Origin: JBBSMX01 sp038232935
GTDB lineage: Bacteria; Bacteroidota; Rhodothermia; Rhodothermales; JANQRZ01
DNA: 64,000 nt
Direction of reading: 5' to 3'
Assembly: GCA_038232935.1 (NCBI GenBank)
Contig: JBBSMX010000004.1
Location: forward strand, 3,081 to 67,080
In this document: positions 45,354 through 54,189 of the stretch, piece by piece
How positions within the stretch are numbered: the stretch's first letter is position 1
Layout: the number at the start of each line of letters is the position of its first letter
The notes under the pieces: model-generated
Database searches by the model: none
What the model was told of the DNA's origin: nothing
The model's input: the letters and a program-made list of their open reading frames with translations, nothing else
Made by a program: the position numbers and the translations under genes

Positions 45354-46757
45354 ATGGATACCACCGCCGTCCCCGTCGCCGATCTCCGCCAGGTGCCCGA
45401 CCTCCAGGGGCTCCCCGACGAAACCTTCGAGTGGTTCGCTGAGCACGGCGAATACGCGGAGTTTGTGGTGGGGGAGAAGATGTTCGAGAGCGGGCAGGTG
45501 GCGGAGAAGATGACGATCCTGCTCGGCGGAGCCATGCAGCTCCTCTTCGAGGTCGGCGGCCAGCATCTGCTCGTGGACACGCTCCGGGGTGGCCGCATCA
45601 CGGGACTGCTCCCGTATTCGCGGATGACCCACCACACGGGGATGGGGCTCGTCGTCGAGCCTGTGCGGGCTGTTATCGTGCACAGGCGAGACTTCTCCTC
45701 GATGCTGGCGACGAGCGAGGAATTGGGGCAGCGCCTCGTCGCGCTGATGAGCGACCGGGTACGCGAGGGAACGCGGATGGCGCAGCAACGGGAAAAGTTG
45801 ATGGCGCTTGGAAAACTCTCGGCGGGCCTCGCGCACGAACTGAACAACCCCGCCGCCGCCATCCGCCGCTCCGTCGCCGACCTGCAAGAGCGGATCGCGC
45901 AGCTCCCAGGGCTCGTCGCACGGATGACCGAGCACAGGGTCAGCGCCGAGCAAGTGCGCCTCGCGAGCGAGGTAAAAAAGGAGGTCGCGGACGAGTCGCT
46001 CGAAGCGCTGTCGCCCCTCGTCCGCAGCGAGCGCGAAGACGAGCTCGCCGACCGGCTCGAAGGCCTCGGCGTCGAAGACGGCTGGCGGCTAGCCGAGACG
46101 CTCGTGGAATCGGGATTCACGCCGGAATGCCTCGATGACATCGCTGCTGAAGTCCCGGAGGACGCCGTGCCCGACGTGCTTCGCTGGATCGAAGGCGGAT
46201 TGGCCGCGGACCGGCTCCTCGCCGAGATCGGCTCGGCAGCGGGGCGCATCTCCGACCTCGTCGCCTCGGTGAAGACGTACTCGCACATGGACCAGGCGCC
46301 GGACAAACAGCTCACTGCCATCGCCCCCGGCATCGACTCGACCGTGACGATGCTCGGGCACAAGTTCAAAAAGAAAGACATCCACTTCGTCCGCTCGATT
46401 CCCGAAGACCTGCCGGTGGTCCCGGCATACCCCGGCGAACTCAATCAGGTCTGGACCAACCTGCTCGACAACGCGCTCGACGCCGTCGTCGAAGGCGGGG
46501 CCATCGGCATCAGCGCCGAGGTGGCGGGTCCCTTCCTGTGCGTTTACGTGAGCGATGACGGAGCCGGTATCCCCGCCGAGATCCAGTCCCGCATCTTCGA
46601 GCCGTTCTTCACGACGAAAGGGGTCGGCGAAGGGAGCGGGCTCGGGCTCGACGTGGTACGCCGGATCGTCGTCAACCAGCACGGCGGCACGCTCGCTCTC
46701 GACTCGCAGCCGGGACGCACGGTGTTCAAGGTCTGCCTGCCGTTGCACGATGAGTGA
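45354..46757 (+). CDS. Histidine kinase with cyclic-nucleotide-binding-type input domain
   Basis: A 467-residue soluble sensor kinase. A cNMP-binding-like beta-roll (about 10-120) has LLGGAMQLLFEVGGQ. A HisKA-type segment carries the phosphorylatable His in AGLAHELNNPAAAIRRS (about 162). An inserted helical region spans about 200-290, and the HATPase domain (about 340-465) has NLLDNALDAV, DDGAGIP and GEGSGLGLDVVRRI. No transmembrane helix is present, so the signal is cytoplasmic. ATG 45354 is chosen because it follows the zinc finger stop closely. Its likely partner is the receiver domain of the oxidoreductase four genes upstream in the same operon. Confidence 0.9.
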   Translation: MDTTAVPVADLRQVPDLQGLPDETFEWFAEHGEYAEFVVGEKMFESGQVAEKMTILLGGAMQLLFEVGGQHLLVDTLRGGRITGLLPYSRMTHHTGMGLVVEPVRAVIVHRRDFSSMLATSEELGQRLVALMSDRVREGTRMAQQREKLMALGKLSAGLAHELNNPAAAIRRSVADLQERIAQLPGLVARMTEHRVSAEQVRLASEVKKEVADESLEALSPLVRSEREDELADRLEGLGVEDGWRLAETLVESGFTPECLDDIAAEVPEDAVPDVLRWIEGGLAADRLLAEIGSAAGRISDLVASVKTYSHMDQAPDKQLTAIAPGIDSTVTMLGHKFKKKDIHFVRSIPEDLPVVPAYPGELNQVWTNLLDNALDAVVEGGAIGISAEVAGPFLCVYVSDDGAGIPAEIQSRIFEPFFTTKGVGEGSGLGLDVVRRIVVNQHGGTLALDSQPGRTVFKVCLPLHDE

Positions 46758-46941
46758 TCGCGTCCTCATCGGATCGCCCGATGTGAAATTCGACGAATCA
46801 GCGTAGGTCCGGCAACAAGACGAAATGGCGTTGGTACATAATGATGCACATGCAAACGGTGCGCCGTCCGCTGGTCTCTCTTCCCACCTCACGCCGCCGG
46901 ACGGGACCTATCTCCTCTCTTTTCTCCATTCGTACGGCACC

Positions 46942-47445
46942 ATGGAACTCAACACGCTCCACGACCTCTACCTCCAGCAACTCAAGGACCTCTACAGCGC
47001 CGAAACCCAACTCGTCGATGCCCTGCCGGACATGGCGAAGGCGGCCCACCACCCGGACCTGAAGCAGGCCTTCAGCGAGCACCTCCAGCAGACCAAGCAG
47101 CAGAAGAGCCGGCTCGACAAGGTCGGCCAGTCCCTCGGCGAAGACCTCTCCGGTGAGACCTGCCAGGCCATGAAGGGCCTCATTAAGGAAGGCAAGGAGA
47201 TGATCAAGCTGAAGGCCGCCGAGCCCGTGAAGGACGCCGGTCTCATCGCCGCCGCCCAGCGCGTCGAGCATTACGAGATCGCCGGCTACGGCACCGTGTG
47301 CACCTTCGCCGAGATGCTCGGCCGCCACGACGACCTCCATCTCCTCAAGGAGACTCTCTCCGAAGAAAAGAACACGGATGAGAAGCTGAGCAAGATCGCG
47401 AAGCGGACGGTGGATCCCGCAGCGATGCAGGGAGCCCCGGCGTAA
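46942..47445 (+). CDS. Ferritin-like DUF892 (YciE-type) stress protein
   Basis: A 167-residue four-helix ferritin-like protein of the DUF892/YciE family. It has LHDLYLQQLKDLYSAETQLVDALP at the N-terminus with metal-ligand-type Glu residues, EHLQQTKQQKSRLD, and HYEIAGYGT (about residues 114-122) with the second ligand cluster. The family is induced by osmotic or oxidative stress and may bind iron. ATG 46942 fits the family N-terminus; an in-frame ATG at 46825 would add 39 unrelated residues. It is followed by a clear terminator-like hairpin. Confidence 0.92.
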   Translation: MELNTLHDLYLQQLKDLYSAETQLVDALPDMAKAAHHPDLKQAFSEHLQQTKQQKSRLDKVGQSLGEDLSGETCQAMKGLIKEGKEMIKLKAAEPVKDAGLIAAAQRVEHYEIAGYGTVCTFAEMLGRHDDLHLLKETLSEEKNTDEKLSKIAKRTVDPAAMQGAPA

Positions 47446-47458
47446 CGCCAGCTTCGGT

Positions 47459-47490
47459 GGCGGGGGCTTGCATGGCGAGCCCCCGCCTTC
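47459..47490 (+). terminator. Terminator-like hairpin after the DUF892 gene
   Basis: GGCGGGGGCT (47459-47468) pairs perfectly with AGCCCCCGCC (47478-47487) around a 9-base loop, followed by pyrimidine-rich TTCTTCCCC. It lies 14 bases after the DUF892 stop. Confidence 0.7.
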
Positions 47491-47513
47491 TTCCCCTCTA
47501 AGGCGCTTTGGAG

Positions 47514-47579
47514 ATGTACGAGACTTTCAGGAAGGAGGACGACAGCATCGAGGTCGTCCTCGAGCAGAGGACGGTCTGA
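47514..47579 (+). CDS. Possible 21-residue leader peptide overlapping the SDR start
   Basis: ATG 47514 opens a 21-codon frame whose TGA shares its last base with the ATG of the dehydrogenase gene (TGATG). Within it a perfect 9-bp stem (47535-47543 with 47553-47561) can form, covering GGAGG. The overlap suggests translational coupling, but there is no good ribosome site in front and the peptide matches nothing I recognise. It may be chance. Confidence 0.25.
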   Translation: MYETFRKEDDSIEVVLEQRTV

Positions 47580-48610
47580 TGAAGAAGACGCTGCTGACGC
47601 TCGGCGGCATCGCCGGAGCAATCGGGCTGAGCCGGGTCGTGCGGACGCAGCACCGGATCCCGTTGCGGGGCCGGACCGTGCTGATCTCCGGTGGGTCGCG
47701 CGGGCTCGGGCTCGTCCTCGCCCGACGGTTCGCCCAGGAGGAAGCCCGCCTCGTCCTGTTGGCCCGGACCGCCGACGATCTCGACCGAGCCCGCGATGAC
47801 CTGGAGTTACGCGGGGCCGATGTGCTCACCATCCCGTGCGATGTCCGGGATCGGGAGGCCGTGGAGGCCGCTGTCGCCCAAGCGGTCAAGCTGTTCGGCC
47901 GGCTGGACGTGCTCGTCCACAACGCCGGGGTGATCGAGGTCGGCCCGGCCGAGCACATGGACGAGCGGGATTACCGCGAGGCGCTCGACGTGCATTTCTG
48001 GGGCGCGTACTATCTCACCGAAGCCGCGCGGCCCCACCTCCGGCGCGATAGGGAAGGGCGGATCGCGTACGTCGCCTCCATCGGCGGGCGCGTAGCCGTG
48101 CCCCACCTCGCGCCCTACGCTGTGAGCAAGTTCGCGCTCGTCGGCTTCGCCGATGCGATGCGGGCGGAGCTGGCCGCCGAGGGCATCCGCGTCACGACGA
48201 TCACGCCGGGGCTCATGCGGACGGGCTCCCACGTCAACGCTACCGTCAAAGGCCGGCACGAGGAGGAGTTCGCGTGGTTCGCCATCTCCGACGCCAACCT
48301 CCTCCTCTCCGCTGACGCCGACCGCGCCGCCCGGCAGATCGTCGAGGCCGTCCGCTACGGCGACCCGGCGCTCACGATCACACTCCCGGCCAAGCTCCTT
48401 GCCGCGCTCGACGGCGCGTTCCCCGGCCTCGTCGGCACGGCGATGAAGGGGGCGAGCCGCCTGCTTCCCGGCCTCGCCGGCCCGTCGGGCGACCGGCGCC
48501 AGACGGGGTGGGAGAGCTTCTCCGCCGCCGCGCCCTCCGTCCTCACCCGCCCTGCCGACGAGGCGATCTCCGCGAACAACGAGTTGCGCGGCCACGAGAA
48601 CATCGTGTGA
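47579..48610 (+). CDS. Short-chain dehydrogenase/reductase
   Basis: A 343-residue classical SDR with an extended C-terminus. An N-terminal apolar segment (about 5-20) may touch the membrane. The Rossmann cofactor motif is SGGSRGLG (about 38-45), then NNAG-type VHNAGVIEVG, catalytic Ser in VASIGGR, and the YAVSK pair Tyr/Lys (about 180-184). An Arg in LARTADD after strand 2 suggests NADP(H). The last 90 residues are outside the core SDR fold. The substrate cannot be read from the sequence. ATG 47579 is preceded by GCAGAGG at a suitable distance. Confidence 0.9.
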   Translation: MKKTLLTLGGIAGAIGLSRVVRTQHRIPLRGRTVLISGGSRGLGLVLARRFAQEEARLVLLARTADDLDRARDDLELRGADVLTIPCDVRDREAVEAAVAQAVKLFGRLDVLVHNAGVIEVGPAEHMDERDYREALDVHFWGAYYLTEAARPHLRRDREGRIAYVASIGGRVAVPHLAPYAVSKFALVGFADAMRAELAAEGIRVTTITPGLMRTGSHVNATVKGRHEEEFAWFAISDANLLLSADADRAARQIVEAVRYGDPALTITLPAKLLAALDGAFPGLVGTAMKGASRLLPGLAGPSGDRRQTGWESFSAAAPSVLTRPADEAISANNELRGHENIV

Positions 48611-48632
48611 TGCGAAGCCGAGCGATCACGAC

Positions 48633-48717
48633 GGGGCGGGCGACCACGAGACGAGGGTCGTCTCTACGGGTGTAGAAAATTGGGTGTAGGGGCAAGCCCT
48701 CGTGGCTGCCCGACCCC
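48633..48717. repeat. Imperfect inverted repeat in the intergenic region after the SDR gene
   Basis: The arm at 48633-48650 (GGGGCGGGCGACCACGAG) is largely complementary to 48699-48717 (CTCGTGG then CTGCCCGACCCC). The loop of about 48 bases contains GTGTAGGGGC. It could end the dehydrogenase transcript. The rest of the 337-base gap (48611-48947) holds the gene remnant at 48760 and a candidate promoter at 48865. Confidence 0.4.
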
Positions 48718-48759
48718 GCCTCTGCCGCCGCGGATTGCCCGGCCCCCCACGCCCTCGTC

Positions 48760-48850
48760 TCAGAACCGGTAGCGGAGCTGGAGGGCGAGGTCGCGCACGC
48801 GGCTGCCCTCGACCTCGTTGAGCCCGCTGCTGCGGCGCAGCGACGAGACT
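48760..48850 (-). pseudogene. Remnant 1: 3' end of the HHH beta-barrel gene
   Basis: The minus strand still encodes about 28 residues ending SSGLNEVEGSRVRDLALQLR plus YRF and a stop, almost the same as the C-terminus of the intact gene at 61139-63310. By my count 70 of 73 bases (48760-48832) match 61139-61211. Similarity ends near 48837. There is no start, so it is a fragment. It lies directly before the + strand block of T9SS cargo genes, in the same orientation as the other copies. Confidence 0.85.
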
Positions 48851-48864
48851 AACCCATCAATAAT

Positions 48865-48893
48865 TTGCATGTCGCTCTAAAATTTCATACAGT
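48865..48893 (+). promoter_or_regulatory. Candidate promoter of the M43 protease gene
   Basis: TTGCAT (48865-48870), a 17-base spacer and TACAGT (48888-48893) resemble a housekeeping promoter. Transcription would start near 48900, which leaves ATG 48948 as the first usable start and excludes the longer TTG-started frame, since that TTG lies in the -35 box. Confidence 0.45.
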
Positions 48894-48947
48894 GCAGGAA
48901 CGGCTACCGCCTACGAACAGTCTGTGCCACCCAAACCGAACGGTGCC

Positions 48948-51619
48948 ATGCGTACTCTCTCTCTCTCTCTGCGCACTGAGTTTAGCCCTGATAGCGAGCG
49001 CTGACTATTCACGAGCGCAAGACCCCTCCGGTGACTGGTGTGCTTTCGAGCCCCCAGCCACCGAGCCCGCTGTCAATTACCTCCTCGCGCCGACCGGGCC
49101 GATCCGCGTCCCCGTCGTCTTCCACGTCTTCTACAACGATGCAGGGGTGGGGAACCACGATCTCGCCGACCTCCAGACGCAGATCGACACGATGAACATG
49201 GCGCTCGACGGCAGCGACATCACTCTCTTCCTACGGGGCGTGAACCGCGTCGAGGACAACGCACTCTTCGAGAACATCGACTCGACCGGTGCCAACGGGA
49301 GCGGAGCCAAGCAGACGCACTACGTCGATTCGGGCCGCGTGCTCAACGTGTACCTCGGCCATATTCCGGGTAGCACCGGCGGCTATGCTCAGATGCCGGT
49401 CCCTGGTTCCGGCGGTATTGGCGACGCCGTCACCGTCGAGACCTTCACGATTCCAGGTAACCCCTGGCGGATGGGGAGCCAGCCGGACGAAGGGGGCACC
49501 TTCGTCCACGAGGTCGGCCACTGGCTCGGTCTCTACCATACGTTCCAAGGCTCTCTCCTCGTGTCCGGTCGCGACGTACCCCGCCTGCCTCAGCAACGGC
49601 GACCAAGTCTGTGACACGCCCCCTGACTCGTTAGATTTGAATCAACCCCCCAACATCTGTTACGCGCAGAACTCCTGCCCCGACATGCTCGGACCTGGCG
49701 GGACCGACGCTGACGACGACATCTACAACTACATGGACTACAGCCTCAACTTCTGCTGGCGGCACTTCACGCCGGGGCAGTTCGAGCGGATGCGGGCGCT
49801 CGTGGGGCAGTACCGGGCGGGGCTCGTGAACGGTGACGGGGCGACGGTCCGCTACGACCGGAGCATCACCGTCGCGTCGAACCAGAATTGGGCGTGGTAC
49901 GGGGCCAACGTTCGATTCCCCGCCTCCGAGGGGTACACCGTCTACGGAGGGCTCACCTCCTCCAACGCTACGTTTGGTCCTACTGATGCCGCACAAGGTT
50001 GGGACGGGTTCCGCTTCGAGAGCGGGGCTTCCGGGTCCCTCTCCGGGCCATCCGCTGGGTCCACCGTTGAGGGGGTGAAGCAATACGGCGGTGCGGCTCT
50101 CTACGTTCTGAACGCCGACCTCACCCTCGACGGTGCCACCATCACGGGGAGCACGCTCGGGAGCGGAGCGGCCGGTGTCTACGCTACCGGCTCCAGCGCC
50201 TACGTCCATGTCAAGAACGGTAGCTTCATCAAGAGCAATGAGGGGCGTGGGATCTATGCCGGCAATGGGGCTGATGTCTATGTCGAGGAGAGCTTCATCG
50301 AACAGAATAACGGGGATGGGGTCTACGCAGGCAACGCCGACGTCTTCCTCTACGACAGCGAGGTCAAGAGCAACGGCGGGTACGGCACGCGCGCCCACTA
50401 TTTCGGCAACGTCGTATTCGGCATCCCCTTCAGCGGCTACCCCACGCCGAACCAGAACAACCTCCTGACGCAGAACTCCACCGGCACGCTCGCCGCTACG
50501 AGCTACGCCGACCTCAGCGCCGGGTCTACTCCCGGCGATTTCTCCCAGAACGACTTCTACCGGCAATCCTCCCAGCTCCACGCCTACGCCCGAACCTCCT
50601 CCGACGTCCGCGCCCAGTGTGACTTCTGGGGGAGTACGAGCGGTCCGAACCTCTCCTACGTGAACCTCGATGGGAGCAGTACCTTCACGTACGTGCCCTA
50701 CCTGATCCAATCAGGGGGGAACTGCGGGACAGTCAACGCCCGCTCCAGTGAAACCCCCGGTGTAGCCAGCGTAAATGGAATAGAAGGCGATGAGACTCCG
50801 TCTGGTTTCACACCGCTGGTGTGGCAAGCACTTCAGGCAGCCGATGCCGGAGACTTCGCCACCGCCGCCGGCCTACTCCGGCGGGCTATCCGGGGAGCCG
50901 AAAGCCAGGCAGACCGGGAGCGAGCCTATGCTGTGGTCACCCGGCTCATGAGGCGGGTGGAGCCTGAACTGCTCGTCGCCTTCCTCGAAGGGCGGAGAAG
51001 CCGGGTGACGGAGCGGCCGTGGGTACTCTTGGCGCTGGCCGAGGCACACCTCGCGGCCGGGGATGCGGAGGCTGCATCGGCTGCTGCCTCGGCGCTTACC
51101 GAGGAGAACCCCGAGGGAGCGCACGGCCTCTTTGGGTACGCCATCCTGCACAGGCTGGCACTCACGTCAGGGGACGTGTCGGCGGCTGAGGCGGTGCTCA
51201 CATCGGCAGAAGTCGGGTGGCCGGACGCGGAGGTGACGGCGCTCATGCAATCCGAGCACGCGGCGTGGCTGGGCGAGGAACCGGCTGGCGGCGCGCGCTC
51301 GGCACCGACTCCTCTCGCGGCGGTAGCGGCGGTGGCTCCCGAGGCATACGCCCTCGAAGCGCCGTATCCGAATCCGACCGATGGGAGCGTGACGGTACCA
51401 TTCAGGCTGGCAGACGAAGCTGAGGTGACGGTCGAGGTGCTCGACGTGCTCGGTCGCCGCGTAGCGGTGCTCCTACGTGAGCGGCTTCCGGCCGGGCAGC
51501 ACGAGGCCGTACTCGACGCTGCACACTTCGCGCCGGGGCTCTACCTGCTCCGCGCTGAGGTACAGACGGACGCAGGCGACGTGCGTTTACTTCAGCAGCA
51601 ACTCACCGTCGTCCATTGA
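48948..51619 (+). pseudogene. M43-like metalloprotease with beta-helix and T9SS domain, frameshifted / possibly phase-variable
   Basis: As read, the gene is broken twice. From ATG 48948 the frame stops after 18 codons; one extra CT in the (CT)8 tract would join it to a good signal peptide (MRTLSLSLCALSLALIASA). That frame runs on to HEVGHWLGLYHT (49507-49542), the HExxHxxGxxH zinc site of pappalysin-type M43 proteases, then ends at 49614. The rest of the protease domain (CLSNGDQVCDTPPDSLD, then NYMDYS, a Met-turn) continues in the next frame, shifted near 49552-49560 in GGCTCTCTCC. It then runs to 51619 through a parallel beta-helix, a helical repeat part and a T9SS type A domain ending QQLTVVH. 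Sequencing error, pseudogene or phase variation are all possible. Confidence 0.8.
48955..48970 (+). repeat. (CT)8 dinucleotide tract inside a signal-peptide coding region
   Basis: Eight uninterrupted CT units begin 7 bases after ATG 48948. With eight units the ATG frame closes at the eighteenth codon; with nine it enters the full signal peptide and protease. Such tracts change length by slippage and act as on/off switches in other bacteria. Confidence 0.9.
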
Positions 51620-51690
51620 ATACGCTAGAGGCGGAGGAGGCTTGTGCGAGCGGGCCCTCTCCGCTTCTGCGTTTAGTCCGGAGGTCGGCA

Positions 51691-52995
51691 ATGAAACGCG
51701 CTGTGTTGTTTGCAACGATGATTGGCTTCTGCGCCACGGCTTCTCAAGTTCCGGCTCAGCCTCTGGGTAGGCTCAATTGGGAACCCGTTGGCACGCTTGC
51801 TTATGCTGAAGGGCTATTTACGGCCGGCGATACAGCCGTCTATGCTGCTTCTGGTACCAATGGATTCTTCGTCATCCGGCAGGAGGAGCAGGATTGGACG
51901 CCGATTGTAGCGCCTCATGCCCAAGATGTATGGGTCTCATCTGAAGGGTACCTTTTCGCCTTCAATACGGTCGATACAGATCGCTCGACGGATGGAGGGC
52001 AGACGTGGCGCGAAGTTCTCAGCGGTAGTGAGACCGTCCCCTTCCTCACGCCTTCGAGAACCCTCTTGGCGGGCGAGGGCAATTGCTGCGGCCTCGCCCG
52101 CTCCACCGACGCCGGGGCGCGCTGGACGACGATCGAGATGGATGAGTTCGTCGGGTTCGGCCTCATCCCCTATGGCTTCGCCGCCCTTCCACCTTCGGAG
52201 ACGCTCCCCCGGGACCGCATCGTCGGGGCAGGGCGCGGCGGTATCGTTTACAGCGACGACGACGGGCTCACGTGGGAGCCGACGGCGCTCGTTCAGAACT
52301 TCAACATCGTCGCGCGCTCCATCGTCCGCGCTCCCAACGGGTTCTTCTACGCCGCCGTCAACGGCCTCTTCGCCAGCGCGTTCGGCGGCGTCTTCGAGAG
52401 CGCGGACGGGGCAACGTGGGAGCTGGCCGGGACGATCCCCGGCGAGTGGAGCTACGGCTATCAACTTCTCTCTACCCCGGACGGTGCGCTCTACGCCATC
52501 GCCGTCGGGCAGCCCGAGGGGGGTGAGGTGTACCGGTCGCTCGACGCGGGGCGGACGTGGAAAGAGACGGGGCCGGTGTGGACGGAGCGGAATGTGCGGC
52601 TCAACGAGCTGGTGGTGGGGCCGGGCGGGCACCTCTGGGCCGGGACCACCGGGGTCGGAGCGGGGGCCACGGGCGGCGTGTTTCGGACGGTGGGGCCGGT
52701 GTTCACGGTGGCGGCGGAGGCCCCTGCTGCGGCGTCCTCGGGCCTCCGGCTCTATGCCTACCCCAACCCGTCGAGCGGAGGCGCGAACGTGGCGCTGACC
52801 CTCCCGGCCCCGTCGGTCGTCCGCCTCGCCGTCTACGACGCGCTCGGGCGCGAGGTGGCCGTCCTCCACGACGGCCTGCTTGGTGCAGGCGACCACCGGT
52901 TCTCCGTAGGCTCCGGCCTCGCACCAGGCATCTACGTCCTCCGTGCCACGGCGGGTGGGGCCTCGGTCTCGGCTCACGTCACCCTCATCCGCTGA
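51691..52995 (+). CDS. T9SS-exported BNR/sialidase-like repeat protein
   Basis: A 434-residue exported protein. The signal peptide is about 1-22 (ending VPAQ). The body (about 25-345) has Asp-box-like turns typical of beta-propellers: STDGGQTW, STDAGARW, SDDDGLTW, ESADGATW and SLDAGRTW. These are structural and do not prove sialidase activity; no catalytic set was recognised. The C-terminal 85 residues form a type A T9SS sorting domain (YAYPNPSSGGANVALTL, AVYDALGREVAVL, APGIYVLRA). ATG 51691 is fixed by GGAGG 6 bases upstream. It follows the M43 gene after 71 bases. Confidence 0.85.
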   Translation: MKRAVLFATMIGFCATASQVPAQPLGRLNWEPVGTLAYAEGLFTAGDTAVYAASGTNGFFVIRQEEQDWTPIVAPHAQDVWVSSEGYLFAFNTVDTDRSTDGGQTWREVLSGSETVPFLTPSRTLLAGEGNCCGLARSTDAGARWTTIEMDEFVGFGLIPYGFAALPPSETLPRDRIVGAGRGGIVYSDDDGLTWEPTALVQNFNIVARSIVRAPNGFFYAAVNGLFASAFGGVFESADGATWELAGTIPGEWSYGYQLLSTPDGALYAIAVGQPEGGEVYRSLDAGRTWKETGPVWTERNVRLNELVVGPGGHLWAGTTGVGAGATGGVFRTVGPVFTVAAEAPAAASSGLRLYAYPNPSSGGANVALTLPAPSVVRLAVYDALGREVAVLHDGLLGAGDHRFSVGSGLAPGIYVLRATAGGASVSAHVTLIR

Positions 52996-53056
52996 GTTGG
53001 GCACCGTGCGTGTGAGGCTCGCTCAACGAGCTCTCCACTTACCTGATCGAAACGCC

Positions 53057-53968
53057 ATGAAACGACTTGCTACGATCTGCCCACTCCTGCTGCCCTTTGT
53101 CCTCGCGGCCCCGACCTACGCGCAGGAGGAGATGCCCGACACGACGAGCGCCGAGCGCTACTTCCCCCTCGAGGGGGGGAACGTGTGGGAGTACGAGGGC
53201 GAGAACACCCTGTTTGGAACGCGAGAAGACCAGCGGCGGGCGGTGACGGGGGATACCCTCGTCGGCGACGTCCGCTACTTCCGCTACGAACAGCAGCTCG
53301 TGGATTCCACCGGGGCACCGGCCGGGCCGCTCCGCGTGGCCTACGTCCGCTTCGACACCCTCTCCACCGAGGTCCGGACCCTGGGCGGGAGTGGAGGCAC
53401 CTACGGCGTTCCGTATGACTTCCCGCTCGGGGCACCCTTCGGCAGTAGCCCGGAGTACGACGGCTGTACCACGGATGTGCGCGGGGGGTACGGAATGACG
53501 GTCGAGATCCGTGACGACGCCGTCGTCACGTCCGTGAAGGTCGTGGACTTGGGAAATTGCGAGTATCGTAGCACCTTCGCGGCCGGCATCGGTTTCGTGG
53601 ACTACAATGCGCTCGGCGGTTACCTCGACCTCGTCTACGCCCGCGTCGGCGGCATCGAATACGGCGAGCCCATCGCCGTAGCCGCTGAAGCTGCACCGGA
53701 CACCATCGAGCCTCCTGCCTTCGAAGTCTATCCGAACCCCGCGCGCCGGTCGGTGACGGTTCTGTACGAAACAGCCGTGCCCGGAAACGTCCGGCTGACG
53801 GCGACAGACGCGCTCGGACGGGCCGTAGCCGTGCTGGAGGACGGGTTCAAACCGGCGGGGCACCACGAAGCGCGCCTCGACGTAGCGGGCCTGGTGCCGG
53901 GGGTGTACGTGCTCCGGCTGACTACGGCTACAGGCAAGAGAACGCAAAAACTGACGGTGCTGCGGTAG
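53057..53968 (+). CDS. Small T9SS-exported protein, function unknown
   Basis: A 303-residue exported protein. The signal peptide covers about 1-22 (ending TYAQ). The middle (about 30-210) is a beta-rich domain opening with RYFPLEGGNVWEYEGEN, of the kind seen in lipocalin-like or DUF secreted proteins; no motif gives a function. A T9SS type A domain ends the protein (FEVYPNPARRSVTVLYE, ATDALGRAVAVLEDG, VPGVYVLRL, LTVLR). The start ATG 53057 is set by the signal peptide; the frame is open upstream into the previous gene's end. Its stop codon lies in the left arm of a hairpin. Confidence 0.82.
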   Translation: MKRLATICPLLLPFVLAAPTYAQEEMPDTTSAERYFPLEGGNVWEYEGENTLFGTREDQRRAVTGDTLVGDVRYFRYEQQLVDSTGAPAGPLRVAYVRFDTLSTEVRTLGGSGGTYGVPYDFPLGAPFGSSPEYDGCTTDVRGGYGMTVEIRDDAVVTSVKVVDLGNCEYRSTFAAGIGFVDYNALGGYLDLVYARVGGIEYGEPIAVAAEAAPDTIEPPAFEVYPNPARRSVTVLYETAVPGNVRLTATDALGRAVAVLEDGFKPAGHHEARLDVAGLVPGVYVLRLTTATGKRTQKLTVLR

Positions 53969-53991
53969 GGGCGAGCGCGCTGCGCCCCTAC
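53965..53991 (+). terminator. Hairpin overlapping the stop of the small exported protein gene
   Basis: GTAGGGGCG (53965-53973) and CGCCCCTAC (53983-53991) form a perfect 9-bp stem around a 9-base loop that is itself nearly palindromic. No U-run follows. It probably ends the + strand block or separates it from the convergent minus-strand genes. Confidence 0.55.
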
Positions 53992-54015
53992 GTCGTTTAC
54001 GGCGGCGTGTCCCCC

Positions 54016-54189
54016 TCAGAATCGATAGCGGAGCTGGAGGGCGAGGTCGCGCACGCGGCTGCCCTCGATCTCGTTCAGCCCGCTGCTGACGGTGCGGCGG
54101 TCCTCGAAGCGCGTCTCGGCCAGCTTCAGCCGGAGGTCGAGGCCCTCGAACCGGCCGCCCGGCTTGAAGGTCAGCACCCCGGCTGTCAT
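54016..54189 (-). pseudogene. Remnant 2: 3' end of the HHH beta-barrel gene
   Basis: The minus strand encodes 57 residues from an ATG overlapping the previous gene's stop (ATGA) to a TGA at 54016. They match the last 55 or so residues of the protein at 61139-63310: TFKPGGRFEGLDLRLKLAE, then ETRFEDRRTVSSGLNEIEG and a terminal LALQLRYRF. The barrel's other strands and the HHH domain are missing, so it is a fragment, though it may still be translated by coupling. It lies at the convergence point of the two T9SS cargo blocks, in direct orientation with remnant 1 and the intact gene. Confidence 0.88.

Noticed and set aside
48865..49614. TTG-started version of the M43 protease N-terminus
   Set aside because: The TTG falls in a plausible -35 box and would put about 30 polar residues before the signal peptide; ATG 48948 with a CT-tract shift explains the sequence better.
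51691..52995. Sialidase enzyme call
   Set aside because: Only Asp-box turns are present; these are common in non-enzymatic propellers and no catalytic Arg triad or Tyr/Glu pair was identified.
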